Shown here: in pieces, positions 43,087 through 51,528 of the stretch
How the letters are laid out: each line of letters opens with the position of its first letter
Position numbering within the stretch: the first letter of the stretch is position 1
Assembly: GCF_013410105.1 (NCBI RefSeq)
Contig: NZ_JACCCJ010000003.1
Location: forward strand, 279,084-343,083
Length of the DNA: 64,000 nt
Reading direction: 5' to 3'
Origin: Sphingopyxis sp. JAI108
GTDB taxonomy: Bacteria; Pseudomonadota; Alphaproteobacteria; Sphingomonadales; Sphingomonadaceae
Notes under the pieces: model-generated
The model's input: only the letters and a program-made list of their open reading frames with translations
Told to the model about the DNA's origin: nothing
Databases searched by the model: none
Position numbers and translations under genes: made by a program

Positions 43087-44063
43087 CGCTGGCGGGTGGC
43101 AACGGGCAGGGCGGCAGCGCGCACCGGGCACCCGATTGCGACGCGCTCGTGATCGGCGCCGGGCCGGCGGGACTCACGGCGGCGCTTTATCTGGCGCGCT
43201 ACCGCCGCCGCGTGCGCGTGCTCCACGACGGTCGCTCGCGTGCGCTCGGCGCGCCGATGGCCTGGAATGTGCCCGGCTTTCCGGAAGGCATATCGGGGGC
43301 CGAGCTCGTCGCGCGCCTCACCCGGCAGGCGGAGCTTTATGGCGCGATCATCGAACGCGGCCGGGTGGAGAGACTCGCCCGGAGCGCGGAGAGCAATCTC
43401 TTCGAAGCGATGTTGGCGGACGGCGGCCGCTTGACGGTGCGTGGGCTGATCCTCGCGACCGGGGTCGTCACCAACGAGGCCGCGCTCGCCGAGGGCGAGC
43501 ACGACGAAGCCGTTCGCACCGGCGCGCTGCGCTACTGCCCGATCTGCGACGGGTTCGAACATCGCGGCCGCAGGATTGCGGTGCTCGGCTCGGACCTCCA
43601 CGGCGCCGCCGAGGCCATGTTCCTGAGGCAATATAGCGACGATGTGACGCTCATTCCCAAATGGCGCGTTGCCTTGACGTCCGGGCAGCATGCCGAGCTT
43701 GCGGCGAGCGACGTCCGGATCGAGAAGCGCCAGCTGCTGCGTCTGGCACATCGCGGCGGACGCATCGAGGTCGCGCTGGCCGGCGTGGCGGAGCCGCTGA
43801 CCTTCGACACCCTCTATCCCGCGCTCGGGTCCGAGCCGCGCAGCGAGTTGCTCGTGGGGCTGGGACTCGAAGGCGATGCCAATCGCTGCCTTCCCGCCGA
43901 CGCCTTTGCCGAACCGCTGATACCCGGCGTCTATGGCGCCGGCGACGTGCTCGCCGGGCTCGACCAGATCAGCACCGCGACGGGCCATGGCGCTGCTGCT
44001 GCGACGCGGCTTCACAACTGGCTGCGGGAAGGCGAGGGCCATGTCATGGCAGATCAGCGCTGA
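43083..44063 (+). CDS. Thioredoxin-reductase-like NAD(P)/FAD oxidoreductase
   Basis: This 326-residue flavoprotein follows thioredoxin reductase: FAD-binding GAGPAGLTAALYLARY, LILATGVVTNEA, the CxxC-type RYCPICDGFE, NADPH loop VLGSDLHGAAEAM, and GVYGAGDVLAGLDQISTATGHGA. The redox cysteines are CPIC. The NADPH motif is less canonical (GSDLHG) than GGGDSA, so the substrate may not be thioredoxin. It ends the packed operon; the start overlaps mgtC by four bases. Confidence 0.87.
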   Translation: MTLAGGNGQGGSAHRAPDCDALVIGAGPAGLTAALYLARYRRRVRVLHDGRSRALGAPMAWNVPGFPEGISGAELVARLTRQAELYGAIIERGRVERLARSAESNLFEAMLADGGRLTVRGLILATGVVTNEAALAEGEHDEAVRTGALRYCPICDGFEHRGRRIAVLGSDLHGAAEAMFLRQYSDDVTLIPKWRVALTSGQHAELAASDVRIEKRQLLRLAHRGGRIEVALAGVAEPLTFDTLYPALGSEPRSELLVGLGLEGDANRCLPADAFAEPLIPGVYGAGDVLAGLDQISTATGHGAAAATRLHNWLREGEGHVMADQR

Positions 44064-44264
44064 AAGCCGCGCCGGTTGATCTCGATCAACACGAATTTCT
44101 CGGTAGCACGGCCCAAATCTGCTAGGGAAGCTCGACGGCGGAGCCGATATGGTCCGCATCCTTTGGTTTCGGCAAATTGCCGCGCTCCAGATTTTTGCGT
44201 TCGGTGTGCCGATGCGTTGTGCCGGGAGCAGGGTCGCGCTCGCTCACGGCGGGAAGGAGCTGAT

Positions 44265-44522
44265 ATGCGCCTCTATCATCTCGTGCTGCTCGAAGGCGGC
44301 GAAGCAGACCCGCGCCGCATCGAATACCGGGCCGACGATCCTTATCAGGCGTTCCAGGCCGCGCTCAACGAACGTGGTAGCAGCGAGGTCGAACTGTGGG
44401 AGGGCGACCGGCTGCTGGTCCGGATGAGCAAGAGCGAAACCAATCTCTGGAAGCTGCACGGCACCGCGCCCGATCATGCGAACGCGCCGCCATCATTTCA
44501 TCCGGGGCCGGCGGCGGCTTGA
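44265..44522 (+). CDS. Small conserved-looking hypothetical protein (85 aa)
   Basis: The protein begins MRLYHLVLLEGGEADPRRIEYRA and contains AFQAALNERGSSEVELWEGDRLL, a compact alpha/beta pattern common in small unassigned proteins of sphingomonads. The ATG at 44265 has a GGAAGGAG site, and the upstream extension of the frame is arginine/cysteine-rich and discarded. I do not recognise a family with certainty. Confidence 0.65.
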   Translation: MRLYHLVLLEGGEADPRRIEYRADDPYQAFQAALNERGSSEVELWEGDRLLVRMSKSETNLWKLHGTAPDHANAPPSFHPGPAAA

Positions 44523-44619
44523 AAAGCGCGCCTTATCTGGCGCCGCCAAGGTGGTGAGAGCGAACGAGTGTCGCGCCGAGCGCTCGCACCGGGCAACTCC
44601 CCAGGCTCCAAAACTGCGA

Positions 44620-45099
44620 TCAGCGCGGCCGCTTATCCTGATCGCCGCACAAACCAAGACATGCTTCGACGAGCGCGCTCATGAGAACGGGCTTCGAGAA
44701 AAAGACGCTGTCGTCGACCTGCCGGTCGGCAAGCGGCACATTGGCCGAGGCATAGACGACGCCGCCCGCGGGGTGACCCCGCCGGTATTCTTCGGCGAGC
44801 GACCAGCCATCGAGGGCTCCGGCGAGACGAATATCGGTCACCAGCACCTGAGCCTGGACTTCGCCCATCAGGAGCAGGGCATGCTCGGCCGACTCGGCTT
44901 CCACGACGACAAAGCCCGCGTCTTCGAGCGCCGACACGATATCCATACGGACGAGCCATTCGTCCTCGGCAACGAGTGCGGTGCAGGCCGCTGGGGTGGG
45001 ATTGTCCGGCAACTTCTTCTCGTGGGTCCTGGAGATCGATGAACTTTGGCGAAGCAGAGCGAATGGCTTGGCGCTGGGCGAAGTGTCTGCGGAACGCAT
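44620..45099 (-). CDS. Single-domain response regulator (REC)
   Basis: This protein is a receiver domain without an output domain. The acidic pocket is in LVAEDEWLVR, the phospho-accepting Asp is in VLVTDIRLAG, a Tyr/Ala switch occurs in VYASANV and the conserved Lys in FFSKPV. The ATG at 45099 gives 159 residues; a TTG at 45012, nearer the domain, gives 130 and is the main alternative. It diverges from the HWE histidine kinase 69 bases away, its likely partner. Similar stand-alone regulators act in the alphaproteobacterial general stress response. Confidence 0.85.
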   Translation of the reverse strand: MRSADTSPSAKPFALLRQSSSISRTHEKKLPDNPTPAACTALVAEDEWLVRMDIVSALEDAGFVVVEAESAEHALLLMGEVQAQVLVTDIRLAGALDGWSLAEEYRRGHPAGGVVYASANVPLADRQVDDSVFFSKPVLMSALVEACLGLCGDQDKRPR

Positions 45100-45168
45100 C
45101 GGCCGTTCAAGGGTTTCTTCGCAAATCAAATTCCCGTTTCGGGAAGTGCCAGGACGGGGGGCTAATGG

Positions 45169-46752
45169 ATGCAGGCCAGTCAAGTGATCGAACCGCAAAC
45201 CGGAGACGACCGGCTTGCGCCGGGCGGGTCGAGTTTCGAAAGCGGCGCGCATCTGGCGGCGCTTGTCGAAGGATCCGACGATGCGATCGTCAGCAAGGGT
45301 CTCGACGGTATCATCACCAGCTGGAACCCCGCCGCCGAGCGCCTGTTCGGCTATAGTGCCGCCGAAATCATCGGCCAATCCATTCTGACGCTCATCCCCG
45401 AAGAGCGGCATAGCGAAGAAACCGCGATCATCGAGCGCATCAAGGCGGGCGAGCGTGTCCAGCCTTTCGAGACGGTGCGACGCCGAAAGGACGGGAGCCT
45501 CGTCGATCTCTCGATCACCGTGTCGCCGGTTCGGCGACCCGATGGCACGATCATCGGGGCCTCGAAGATCGCGCGCGACATTAGCGAGCGCAAGGCCATC
45601 GACGCGCAGCTTGCGCGCCAGGCGGAGCGGCTGAGGCAGCTCAACCGCGCCGCGCAGCTTGTCTCGCAGGATCTCGACCTCGAGCGCATCGTGCAGGCGG
45701 TGACCGACATCGCGACCGAACTCAGCGGCGCGCGCTACGGTGCCTTTTTCTACAATGTCCTCGACGACACGGGCGAAAGCTATCAGCTCTTCTCGCTCTC
45801 GGGCGCGCCGCGCGAAGCCTTCGAGCGCTTCGGAACGCCGCGCAACACCGCCGTCTTCGATCCGACCTTCCGCGGCGAGGGCACGATCCGGTCCGACGAT
45901 ATCCGTCTCGATCCCCGCTATGGCCGGAGCGAGCCGCATCACGGCATGCCGAAAGGACATCTGCCCGTCGTGAGCTATCTCGCCGTTCCCGTTGTCTCGA
46001 GGTCGGGCGCCGTGCTCGGCGGCCTTTTCTTCGGGCATGACGAGCCCGGCATGTTCAGCGCCGAAGTCGAGGAGCTGGTCGAGGCGGTCGCCGCGCAGGC
46101 CGCGGTCGCGATGGACAATGCCCATCTCCACGAGGCGGCGCGGGTCGAGATCGCGGCGCGCGCGCGGGCCGAGGACCATCTTCAGCTAACCCTCGCCGAA
46201 ATGCGCCACCGGGTGAAAAACACGCTCGCGATGGTGCAGGCGATCGCGGCGCAGACCTTCAGGGAAGCCCCGCCCGCCGAGCGTGAATCGTTCGAGGCCC
46301 GGGTGCGCGCCTTGTCCGAAGCGCACGATCTGCTGACCGAACGCCATTGGGGCAATGTCTCGGCGGGAGAAATGATCGAGCGCGCGCTCCACGCTTTCGA
46401 CAAGATGAAACCGGGACGCATCGCTGCGTCGGGACCCGATGCCGAACTTCCGGCCTCGCGCGCCCTGCTCGTGGCAATGGCGCTCCACGAGCTCGGCACC
46501 AATGCGGTCAAATATGGCGCCTTGTCGGGCGATGCCGGCACGGTCGATGTCCGGTGGGACATCGTGAACCACGACAACCGCGACCGGCTGCGCCTCCACT
46601 GGCAGGAGCAGGGCGGCCCACCGGTGGCGGCGCCGCTTCGCACCGGTTTCGGCACCCGCATGCTCGAGCGGGCGCTGCGCGGGCAGGGCGGGAGCGCGGA
46701 GGTCGAGTTTCGTCCCGAAGGCGTCTGCTGCACGCTCGACTTTCCTGCCTGA
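45169..46752 (+). CDS. PAS-GAF HWE-family sensor histidine kinase
   Basis: This 527-residue soluble kinase has a PAS domain (about residues 28-145, [20 protein letters not shown]), a GAF domain (about 160-330, [21 protein letters not shown]) and a C-terminal HWE kinase core. The phospho-His is His347 in [11 protein letters not shown], the N box is [16 protein letters not shown], and [11 protein letters not shown] and [11 protein letters not shown] complete the ATPase. There are no membrane segments. HWE kinases often feed the PhyR/EcfG stress pathway. The divergent response regulator is the obvious partner. Confidence 0.92.
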   Translation: MQASQVIEPQTGDDRLAPGGSSFESGAHLAALVEGSDDAIVSKGLDGIITSWNPAAERLFGYSAAEIIGQSILTLIPEERHSEETAIIERIKAGERVQPFETVRRRKDGSLVDLSITVSPVRRPDGTIIGASKIARDISERKAIDAQLARQAERLRQLNRAAQLVSQDLDLERIVQAVTDIATELSGARYGAFFYNVLDDTGESYQLFSLSGAPREAFERFGTPRNTAVFDPTFRGEGTIRSDDIRLDPRYGRSEPHHGMPKGHLPVVSYLAVPVVSRSGAVLGGLFFGHDEPGMFSAEVEELVEAVAAQAAVAMDNAHLHEAARVEIAARARAEDHLQLTLAEMRHRVKNTLAMVQAIAAQTFREAPPAERESFEARVRALSEAHDLLTERHWGNVSAGEMIERALHAFDKMKPGRIAASGPDAELPASRALLVAMALHELGTNAVKYGALSGDAGTVDVRWDIVNHDNRDRLRLHWQEQGGPPVAAPLRTGFGTRMLERALRGQGGSAEVEFRPEGVCCTLDFPA

Positions 46753-46826
46753 TGGCGGAAGATGTGTCGATCCTTGTGGCGCGGTGATGCTGGCGGGGCA
46801 CGGAAGAGTGAGCTAAGGCACCGTCC

Positions 46827-47084
46827 ATGGCCGGAATCGGATCACGCATCGACGAGACGGGAACGCTGCTGCGCGTTGCGGGGGGCTTCGCGCTTCGCCG
46901 CGATGTCGGCGGCCGCTGGCGGCTCGACCTCCGCCGTACCCCCGTCGATCATGTCGAAAATCGAGTGCGGATTACCGGCGTCCTCGTCGAGGAGGGTCTC
47001 GTCGAGGTCGACGGCGTCGCCCCCGAAATCCTCGCTGCGCCCGCGGGCGAGGCATCGGGTGAAGGCGCGCAGACCGGCTCCTGA
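46827..47084 (+). CDS. DUF5818-family small protein
   Basis: This 85-residue protein (GIGSRIDETGTLLRVAGGFALRRDVGGRWRLDL then RRTPVDHVENRVRITGVLVE) has the short beta-strand layout of DUF5818, a family found almost only in sphingomonads. No function is known. It starts with ATG 46827 and has an unremarkable upstream region. It stands alone between the kinase gene and the TspO-like gene. Confidence 0.75.
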   Translation: MAGIGSRIDETGTLLRVAGGFALRRDVGGRWRLDLRRTPVDHVENRVRITGVLVEEGLVEVDGVAPEILAAPAGEASGEGAQTGS

Positions 47085-47217
47085 CTGACCGGAGCCGGAA
47101 AGATCGTTCGACGTTCCGCGTTCGCGCATTGCCGATCGGCAGAAATTGGCTTTATCCCGCCCATCTGCGAACGACCTGCGCGGTGAAACGATGCGGCGCT
47201 GCGCCGGTTGAACCGTC

Positions 47218-48024
47218 ATGAGCCAGAGCATCGCCACGCCCGCACGCGCCGCCGATCCGTCGCGCCTTGTCGTCCTCCTTTGCGCGCTGGCGCAGATTGG
47301 GGCCGCCTTGTTGCCCGCATTGGGGATCGGCACACCGGTCGGCGATCGCTCCGACACTGTCCGGACGCTGATCACGTCGGCGGGCTGGGCCTTCTCGATC
47401 TGGGGCGCCCTCTATCTGGGATCCCTGGTCTTCGCGCTCCTCCAGTTCACGGCAGCGGGTCGCGGCAGTTCGCTGTTCGCGGCGCTTCGCTGGCCGGCGG
47501 CCGGCGCCTTCCTCGGCAACGCCTTATGGGCCACATGGGTGCAGCTCGGTGCCATCGACGCGGTATCGACGATCATCATCTTCGCCTCGCTGGCTTCGAT
47601 TTTGACCGCTTATCGGCGGATCGTCGACTGGACGGGCGGCTTCACCGCCGCGGAGCGCTGGGGTGCCGTCCTGCCGCTATCGGCGCTGGCCGCGTGGCTG
47701 ACCGCCGCCGCCATCGTCAATGTCGCCGCGAGCCTGCGCTACTACGGGGTCGATGCCGGACCTGACAGCGCGCCGCTAATCTCCGCCGCGGTCGTCGTCA
47801 TCGGCGGCGTCCTTGCCGCGGCGGCATTGGCGCGCGGGAAGGGTAATCCGCCGTTCGCGCTGGTCTTCCTCTGGGCTCTCGCGGCCATCTATGCCGCCGG
47901 CGGGCAGCAGTCGGTGCTCGTTGCCGGTGCGACGGCGATCGCGGCATTGCTCGTGCTGGTCGGCGCGAGCTTTGGCTGGCGGGACGGCGGCGCCCGCCAT
48001 TGGCCGGGTCGGACACGAGCCTAG
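47218..48024 (+). CDS. TspO/MBR-like membrane protein
   Basis: This 268-residue integral membrane protein has six or seven hydrophobic helices. The segment SAGWAFSIWGALYLGSLVFALLQ matches the first-loop region of tryptophan-rich sensory (TspO/MBR)-related proteins, and further Trp residues line the helices, but its length exceeds classical TspO (~160 residues). It is probably a TspO-like homologue rather than TspO itself. The ligand is unknown. No coupled neighbours. Confidence 0.7.
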   Translation: MSQSIATPARAADPSRLVVLLCALAQIGAALLPALGIGTPVGDRSDTVRTLITSAGWAFSIWGALYLGSLVFALLQFTAAGRGSSLFAALRWPAAGAFLGNALWATWVQLGAIDAVSTIIIFASLASILTAYRRIVDWTGGFTAAERWGAVLPLSALAAWLTAAAIVNVAASLRYYGVDAGPDSAPLISAAVVVIGGVLAAAALARGKGNPPFALVFLWALAAIYAAGGQQSVLVAGATAIAALLVLVGASFGWRDGGARHWPGRTRA

Positions 48025-48169
48025 CTCGCGCCTCACCCTGATGCGCTTTCGAACGTACAGTTCAGCCTTGGCCGGCTCTAGCCGGTCGGCCCGCTCGATC
48101 TTCTGCGGCGCATAGCTCCCCGCTGATTGTCGATCCTGACAGCGGTCCCGCCCCGCGCTTGAAGGGCCT

Positions 48170-48264
48170 GCCGGGGCGCGGCCCCGGCGCAACGGGCTGC
48201 GCCCGTCCTCCACTCGCGTTGCGGCCCTTCGGGTGCGCCGGCGCCTGGCGGCGCCCCGGCTGCC
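48170..48264 (+). other. GC-rich structured leader upstream of the DUF736 gene
   Basis: A perfect 8-bp stem (48170-48177 with 48181-48188, loop GCG) is followed by a block at 48204-48264 sharing CGTCCTCC, GGTGCGCCG and CGGCTGCC in the same order with 1387-1443 upstream of the DUF2493 gene. Both blocks sit in front of mobile-element-type genes, suggesting a shared leader element. It falls in the otherwise empty 287-base gap between the TspO-like and DUF736 genes. Confidence 0.5.
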
Positions 48265-48311
48265 TTCCTGCGCCGCGGGACGGGCTCGCGGGACAAGGCA
48301 GGAGACAGATC

Positions 48312-48635
48312 ATGGGAGCCATAGGCTTCGTCAGCGGCACGATCGAGGAAGGCTTTATCGGCGAACTTCGCACCCTCTCGATCCGGGTGCCGATCGAAAT
48401 CCGCACGAACCGCGGCAAGGGCAGGGACGTCCAGCCCGATTACCGCGTCTATTCGGGCGACGTCGAGATCGGCGCGGGATGGATCCGCCTCGCAGCGACG
48501 TCCGAGCGGCGCTACGTATCGGTTGCGTTCGAGGCGCCCGAATTCGGGCAGCGGCGCCTCTATGCGACGCTCGGCCGCGCGGCCGGGCAGGACAATCCCG
48601 ACGTCTATGCTCTGCTCTGGAATCCCATGGATTGA
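48312..48635 (+). CDS. DUF736-family protein
   Basis: This 107-residue protein has the DUF736 plan: IGFVSGTIEEGFIGELRTLSI, DYRVYSGDVEIGAGW, TSERRYVSVAFEAPEFG, and a closing YALLWNP. The family is a hallmark of alphaproteobacterial conjugative elements and plasmids, with no settled function. The ATG at 48312 has a GGAGACA site. It starts the accessory region, so it could mark an element boundary or a second element copy. Confidence 0.88.
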   Translation: MGAIGFVSGTIEEGFIGELRTLSIRVPIEIRTNRGKGRDVQPDYRVYSGDVEIGAGWIRLAATSERRYVSVAFEAPEFGQRRLYATLGRAAGQDNPDVYALLWNPMD

Positions 48636-48722
48636 CCGGCGCATGGGATTCACGCGGCTTATCCCCGCATTGGCTGCAATATGCTGGTGCGCGGATGCTG
48701 CCGCCTTGATAGGGTGACGACG

Positions 48723-49652
48723 ATGAAAAGCAGCACAGACCATCTTCCCCCGCACAAGCAGCGCGAACTCGAACGCGTGGTGCAGATCGTCTTCGAAGAG
48801 TTCGAGGATGCGCTGGCGCTCGCCACGCAGGGCTGGAAGAAGAAGGGCCGCATCTCGAAGATCATTCTCTACGGCAGCTATGCGCGCGGCGGCTGGGTCG
48901 ACGAGCCGCACACCGCCAAAGGCTATCAGTCCGATTTCGACCTGCTCATCATCGTCAACGACAAGCGCCTGACCGATCGCGCCGATTACTGGTCGAAGCT
49001 TGATGACCGGCTTATTCGCGAATTATCGGTAACGAAGACGCTCCGCACGCCGGTGAACTTCATCGTGCATAGCCTCGACGAGGTGAACCGCGGGCTTTCC
49101 GAGGGGCGCTATTTCTTCATGGACGTCGCGCGCGACGGGATCGCGCTCTATCAGGCCGAGGATAGCGAGCTGGCCGAGCCGCAGCCGAAGACGCCGCACG
49201 CGGCGCTGGAGATGGCGCGGGAGTATTTTGAGGAGTGGTTGCCGAGTGCGGCGGCGTTCAAGGAGGGTAGCGACTTCTACATCGGGAAAGGTCGTCTCAA
49301 TGAAGCGGCATTCTCTTTGCATCAGGCCACCGAGCGCTTTTACCATTGCGCCTTGCTGGTCTGCAATTTCTACACACCGCACGTCCATAATCTCGCATTC
49401 CTTCGGACGCAGGCTGAGCGAATTGACGATCGCTTGCACGAAGTTTGGCCGCGCGAGACGAAGGCCGATCGGGCTCGCTTCGAGAAGCTAAAGGAGGCCT
49501 ACATCAAGGCACGCTATTCGAAGCACTACAGCATTTCGGAAGAGGAACTCGATTGGCTCGGCGGGCGTGTCTCGCAGCTGGCGGAGACGGTCGAGCTTGT
49601 TTGCCGTGAGCGTATCGCGCTTCTCGATGCGACGGCCCGCGACGCGGGCTGA
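48723..49652 (+). CDS. Nucleotidyltransferase-HEPN fusion protein
   Basis: This 309-residue protein joins the two domains of MNT-HEPN toxin-antitoxin systems in one chain. The N-terminal minimal nucleotidyltransferase has ILYGSYARGG and the catalytic Asp pair in SDFDLLI. The C-terminal half is a HEPN domain (AAFSLHQATERFYHCALLV, HNLAFLRTQAE). Separate MNT antitoxins AMPylate a HEPN RNase; the fusion form is close to sacsin-type HEPN proteins and its activity is unproven. It lies 87 bases after the DUF736 gene and has a terminator hairpin at its end. Confidence 0.87.
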   Translation: MKSSTDHLPPHKQRELERVVQIVFEEFEDALALATQGWKKKGRISKIILYGSYARGGWVDEPHTAKGYQSDFDLLIIVNDKRLTDRADYWSKLDDRLIRELSVTKTLRTPVNFIVHSLDEVNRGLSEGRYFFMDVARDGIALYQAEDSELAEPQPKTPHAALEMAREYFEEWLPSAAAFKEGSDFYIGKGRLNEAAFSLHQATERFYHCALLVCNFYTPHVHNLAFLRTQAERIDDRLHEVWPRETKADRARFEKLKEAYIKARYSKHYSISEEELDWLGGRVSQLAETVELVCRERIALLDATARDAG

Positions 49653-49666
49653 TGCCGCAAAGCAAA

Positions 49667-49688
49667 GGGCCCTGCCGGAGCAGAGCCC
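49667..49688 (+). terminator. Terminator-like hairpin after the MNT-HEPN gene
   Basis: GGGC-C-CTGC pairs with GCAG-A-GCCC around a CGGA loop (49667-49688), one mismatch in the stem, and is followed by TTCCCTCTCTC. It starts 15 bases after the stop codon. Confidence 0.6.
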
Positions 49689-50094
49689 TTCCCTCTCTCG
49701 ATGTGGATAAGTGGCCCACCGAAAGATGCCCCTCTGCCTTCGGGGTCGCACGAAGACATTAGTGCGGTCTTCCTAAGCTGTCGATGCGCGTTGGCAATAA
49801 TCACAGGTTAAGTCGGGGAAGAATCTTTAGCTGTGGCGCGGATATGTGTGAATACGGGATTGGCCGCATTGCGCCCAGTGTCAGTCATTCCGGCCCCTAT
49901 CCGCGGCCGCCCGAAAGCGGTCGCTCGATCGACACATGGATGGGTAGCGGCTTAGCGTCTGATGCCAGCCGTTCAGACGGTAATGGCCGATGCTGAAAAG
50001 CGATCGTCGCTTCGGCAACACAGTCGGACAAAACGTTCCTATGTTTCGTATCTTTAGCGTGCTGAAACCCGTTTTCTCTTATATTCGGCGTCCT
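49689..50094 (+). other. Intergenic region before the PIN-domain gene
   Basis: These ~400 bases contain the terminator tail and the upstream region of the PIN gene, with a drop in GC in places. I see no credible gene, RNA or strong repeat. In-frame start choices for the PIN gene at 49990 and 50041 fall here. Confidence 0.4.
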
Positions 50095-51339
50095 ATGGAT
50101 ATTCTCGTCGACACAAATATTATACTTCACTTCCGCAAACTGGACGAGATCGATTGGTGCGGGCTTGCAAGCGTCCCTTCCTGTTCGATCATTGTGACGC
50201 CGGTCTTGATGCGCGAGTTGGAGCGAGCAAAAGTCCATAATCCGAATGGTAAGCTGCGCGATCGCGCGAAGGACGCTGTAAATTGGATAGCTTCAAAGTT
50301 AGATGAGGAGGATCCGGTTACTCTTCGCGAGAACGTCAAGCTGGTGTTCGATGGACAAGAACCCCTGATTGATTTTCGCGAGCATCGGCTATCGCGTGAC
50401 ATCGCCGACGATCATTTGATCGCCAGCGCCCTTGATTGGTCTTCAAGATCTGGAGGCGGAGCGGCGATTGTGAGTGCCGACAGCGGCTTGGCGCTGAAAC
50501 TGCGGGGTCGGCCCATCAGGCTCATTCAATTGCCTGAACAATATCGATTGCCGGATGCTATTGATGCCGAACGTGCCGAACTCAGGGAGCTTCGCCGGGA
50601 GCTCGATCGCGAGCGGGCGCGCCGGCCCAAGCTTGTCTTCCAGTTTATTGAAGGCGGCGCGAGCCTCACAGTCTCGCCCGAGCCGGTCGAGGAGCCTTTG
50701 TCGCTCGCCGAGATCCGAACGTCGTTTCCGCCGCTCGGCTTCGACGAATATATGGCGTCGGACGAACGAAGTGGTTCGGGTCCGCGGGTCTATGAAGAAG
50801 AGCCGGTCGCAAACTATAATCGTGCCCTCGAGGCGTTTTTCGGGGACTATCAGGATTTCCTTGTCAAGCATCGCGCTTGGGCCGAGCTTGAGGACCGAAC
50901 CATCGAACTTTCCTTCGCCTTGGCAAATCTGGGGAGCCTGCCGGCATCCAATATCGACGTCCGGCTCGAGTTTCCGAGCTATGTCACGCTGATGAATGAA
51001 GCGAATGTCCCGTCTGAACCAATTGAACCAGACGCCCCCGCGAGGCCAACTCCGGGCAGGCGGCCCGAGGTGGTTACGAAATTTCGAGCCATCTCATTGG
51101 GTAGTGATAGTTTTGCCGAAGGCGCGGCGCAAATCGCCCGGCACGGGCAATTTGTCGATTTTCATTTTCCGGTCCTAAAACACGATTGCGCAAAGCCCAC
51201 CCACGTGCTGTTCGTCCGGTTCGAAGCCAACGCGGACCTGAAGCCTTTCGAGATAGAGGTCACAATTACGTGTAACGAGGCGGACAAAGTATCTGACCGC
51301 CTCCTCGTCCGTCTAACGGAGGAAAAGGATGGTCAGTAG
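50095..51339 (+). CDS. PIN-domain protein with long C-terminal extension
   Basis: This 414-residue protein begins with a PIN-like RNase domain: LVDTNIILHF (first Asp), RELERAK (Glu), DDHLIASAL and SADSGLAL supply the other acidic residues. After about residue 180 it has an Arg/Glu-rich coiled segment (ERAELRELRRELDRERARR) and then a ~200-residue beta-rich domain of unknown type. PIN toxins are usually ~130 residues with a separate antitoxin; no small antitoxin gene is adjacent. The ATG at 50095 opens exactly at the PIN motif, although its ribosome binding site is weak. It may be a defence or RNA-turnover effector. Confidence 0.78.
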   Translation: MDILVDTNIILHFRKLDEIDWCGLASVPSCSIIVTPVLMRELERAKVHNPNGKLRDRAKDAVNWIASKLDEEDPVTLRENVKLVFDGQEPLIDFREHRLSRDIADDHLIASALDWSSRSGGGAAIVSADSGLALKLRGRPIRLIQLPEQYRLPDAIDAERAELRELRRELDRERARRPKLVFQFIEGGASLTVSPEPVEEPLSLAEIRTSFPPLGFDEYMASDERSGSGPRVYEEEPVANYNRALEAFFGDYQDFLVKHRAWAELEDRTIELSFALANLGSLPASNIDVRLEFPSYVTLMNEANVPSEPIEPDAPARPTPGRRPEVVTKFRAISLGSDSFAEGAAQIARHGQFVDFHFPVLKHDCAKPTHVLFVRFEANADLKPFEIEVTITCNEADKVSDRLLVRLTEEKDGQ

Positions 51340-51528
51340 GGGATGCCAGTCGAAATAAAGGGTCCGGTCAGAGGCTTCCCAATGAGCGGACTAAAGCGTC
51401 TATTTCGACGGGAAGGCTGAACTCGAAGTGGCCTCATCACCGGTCAGCCCAGATTGAGCGCTATTCGCTGGCGTTGAGCAAGGCCAACGCCGAGCCGTTT
51501 AGATCATTGGCAACCGGCAGATCCGTGA

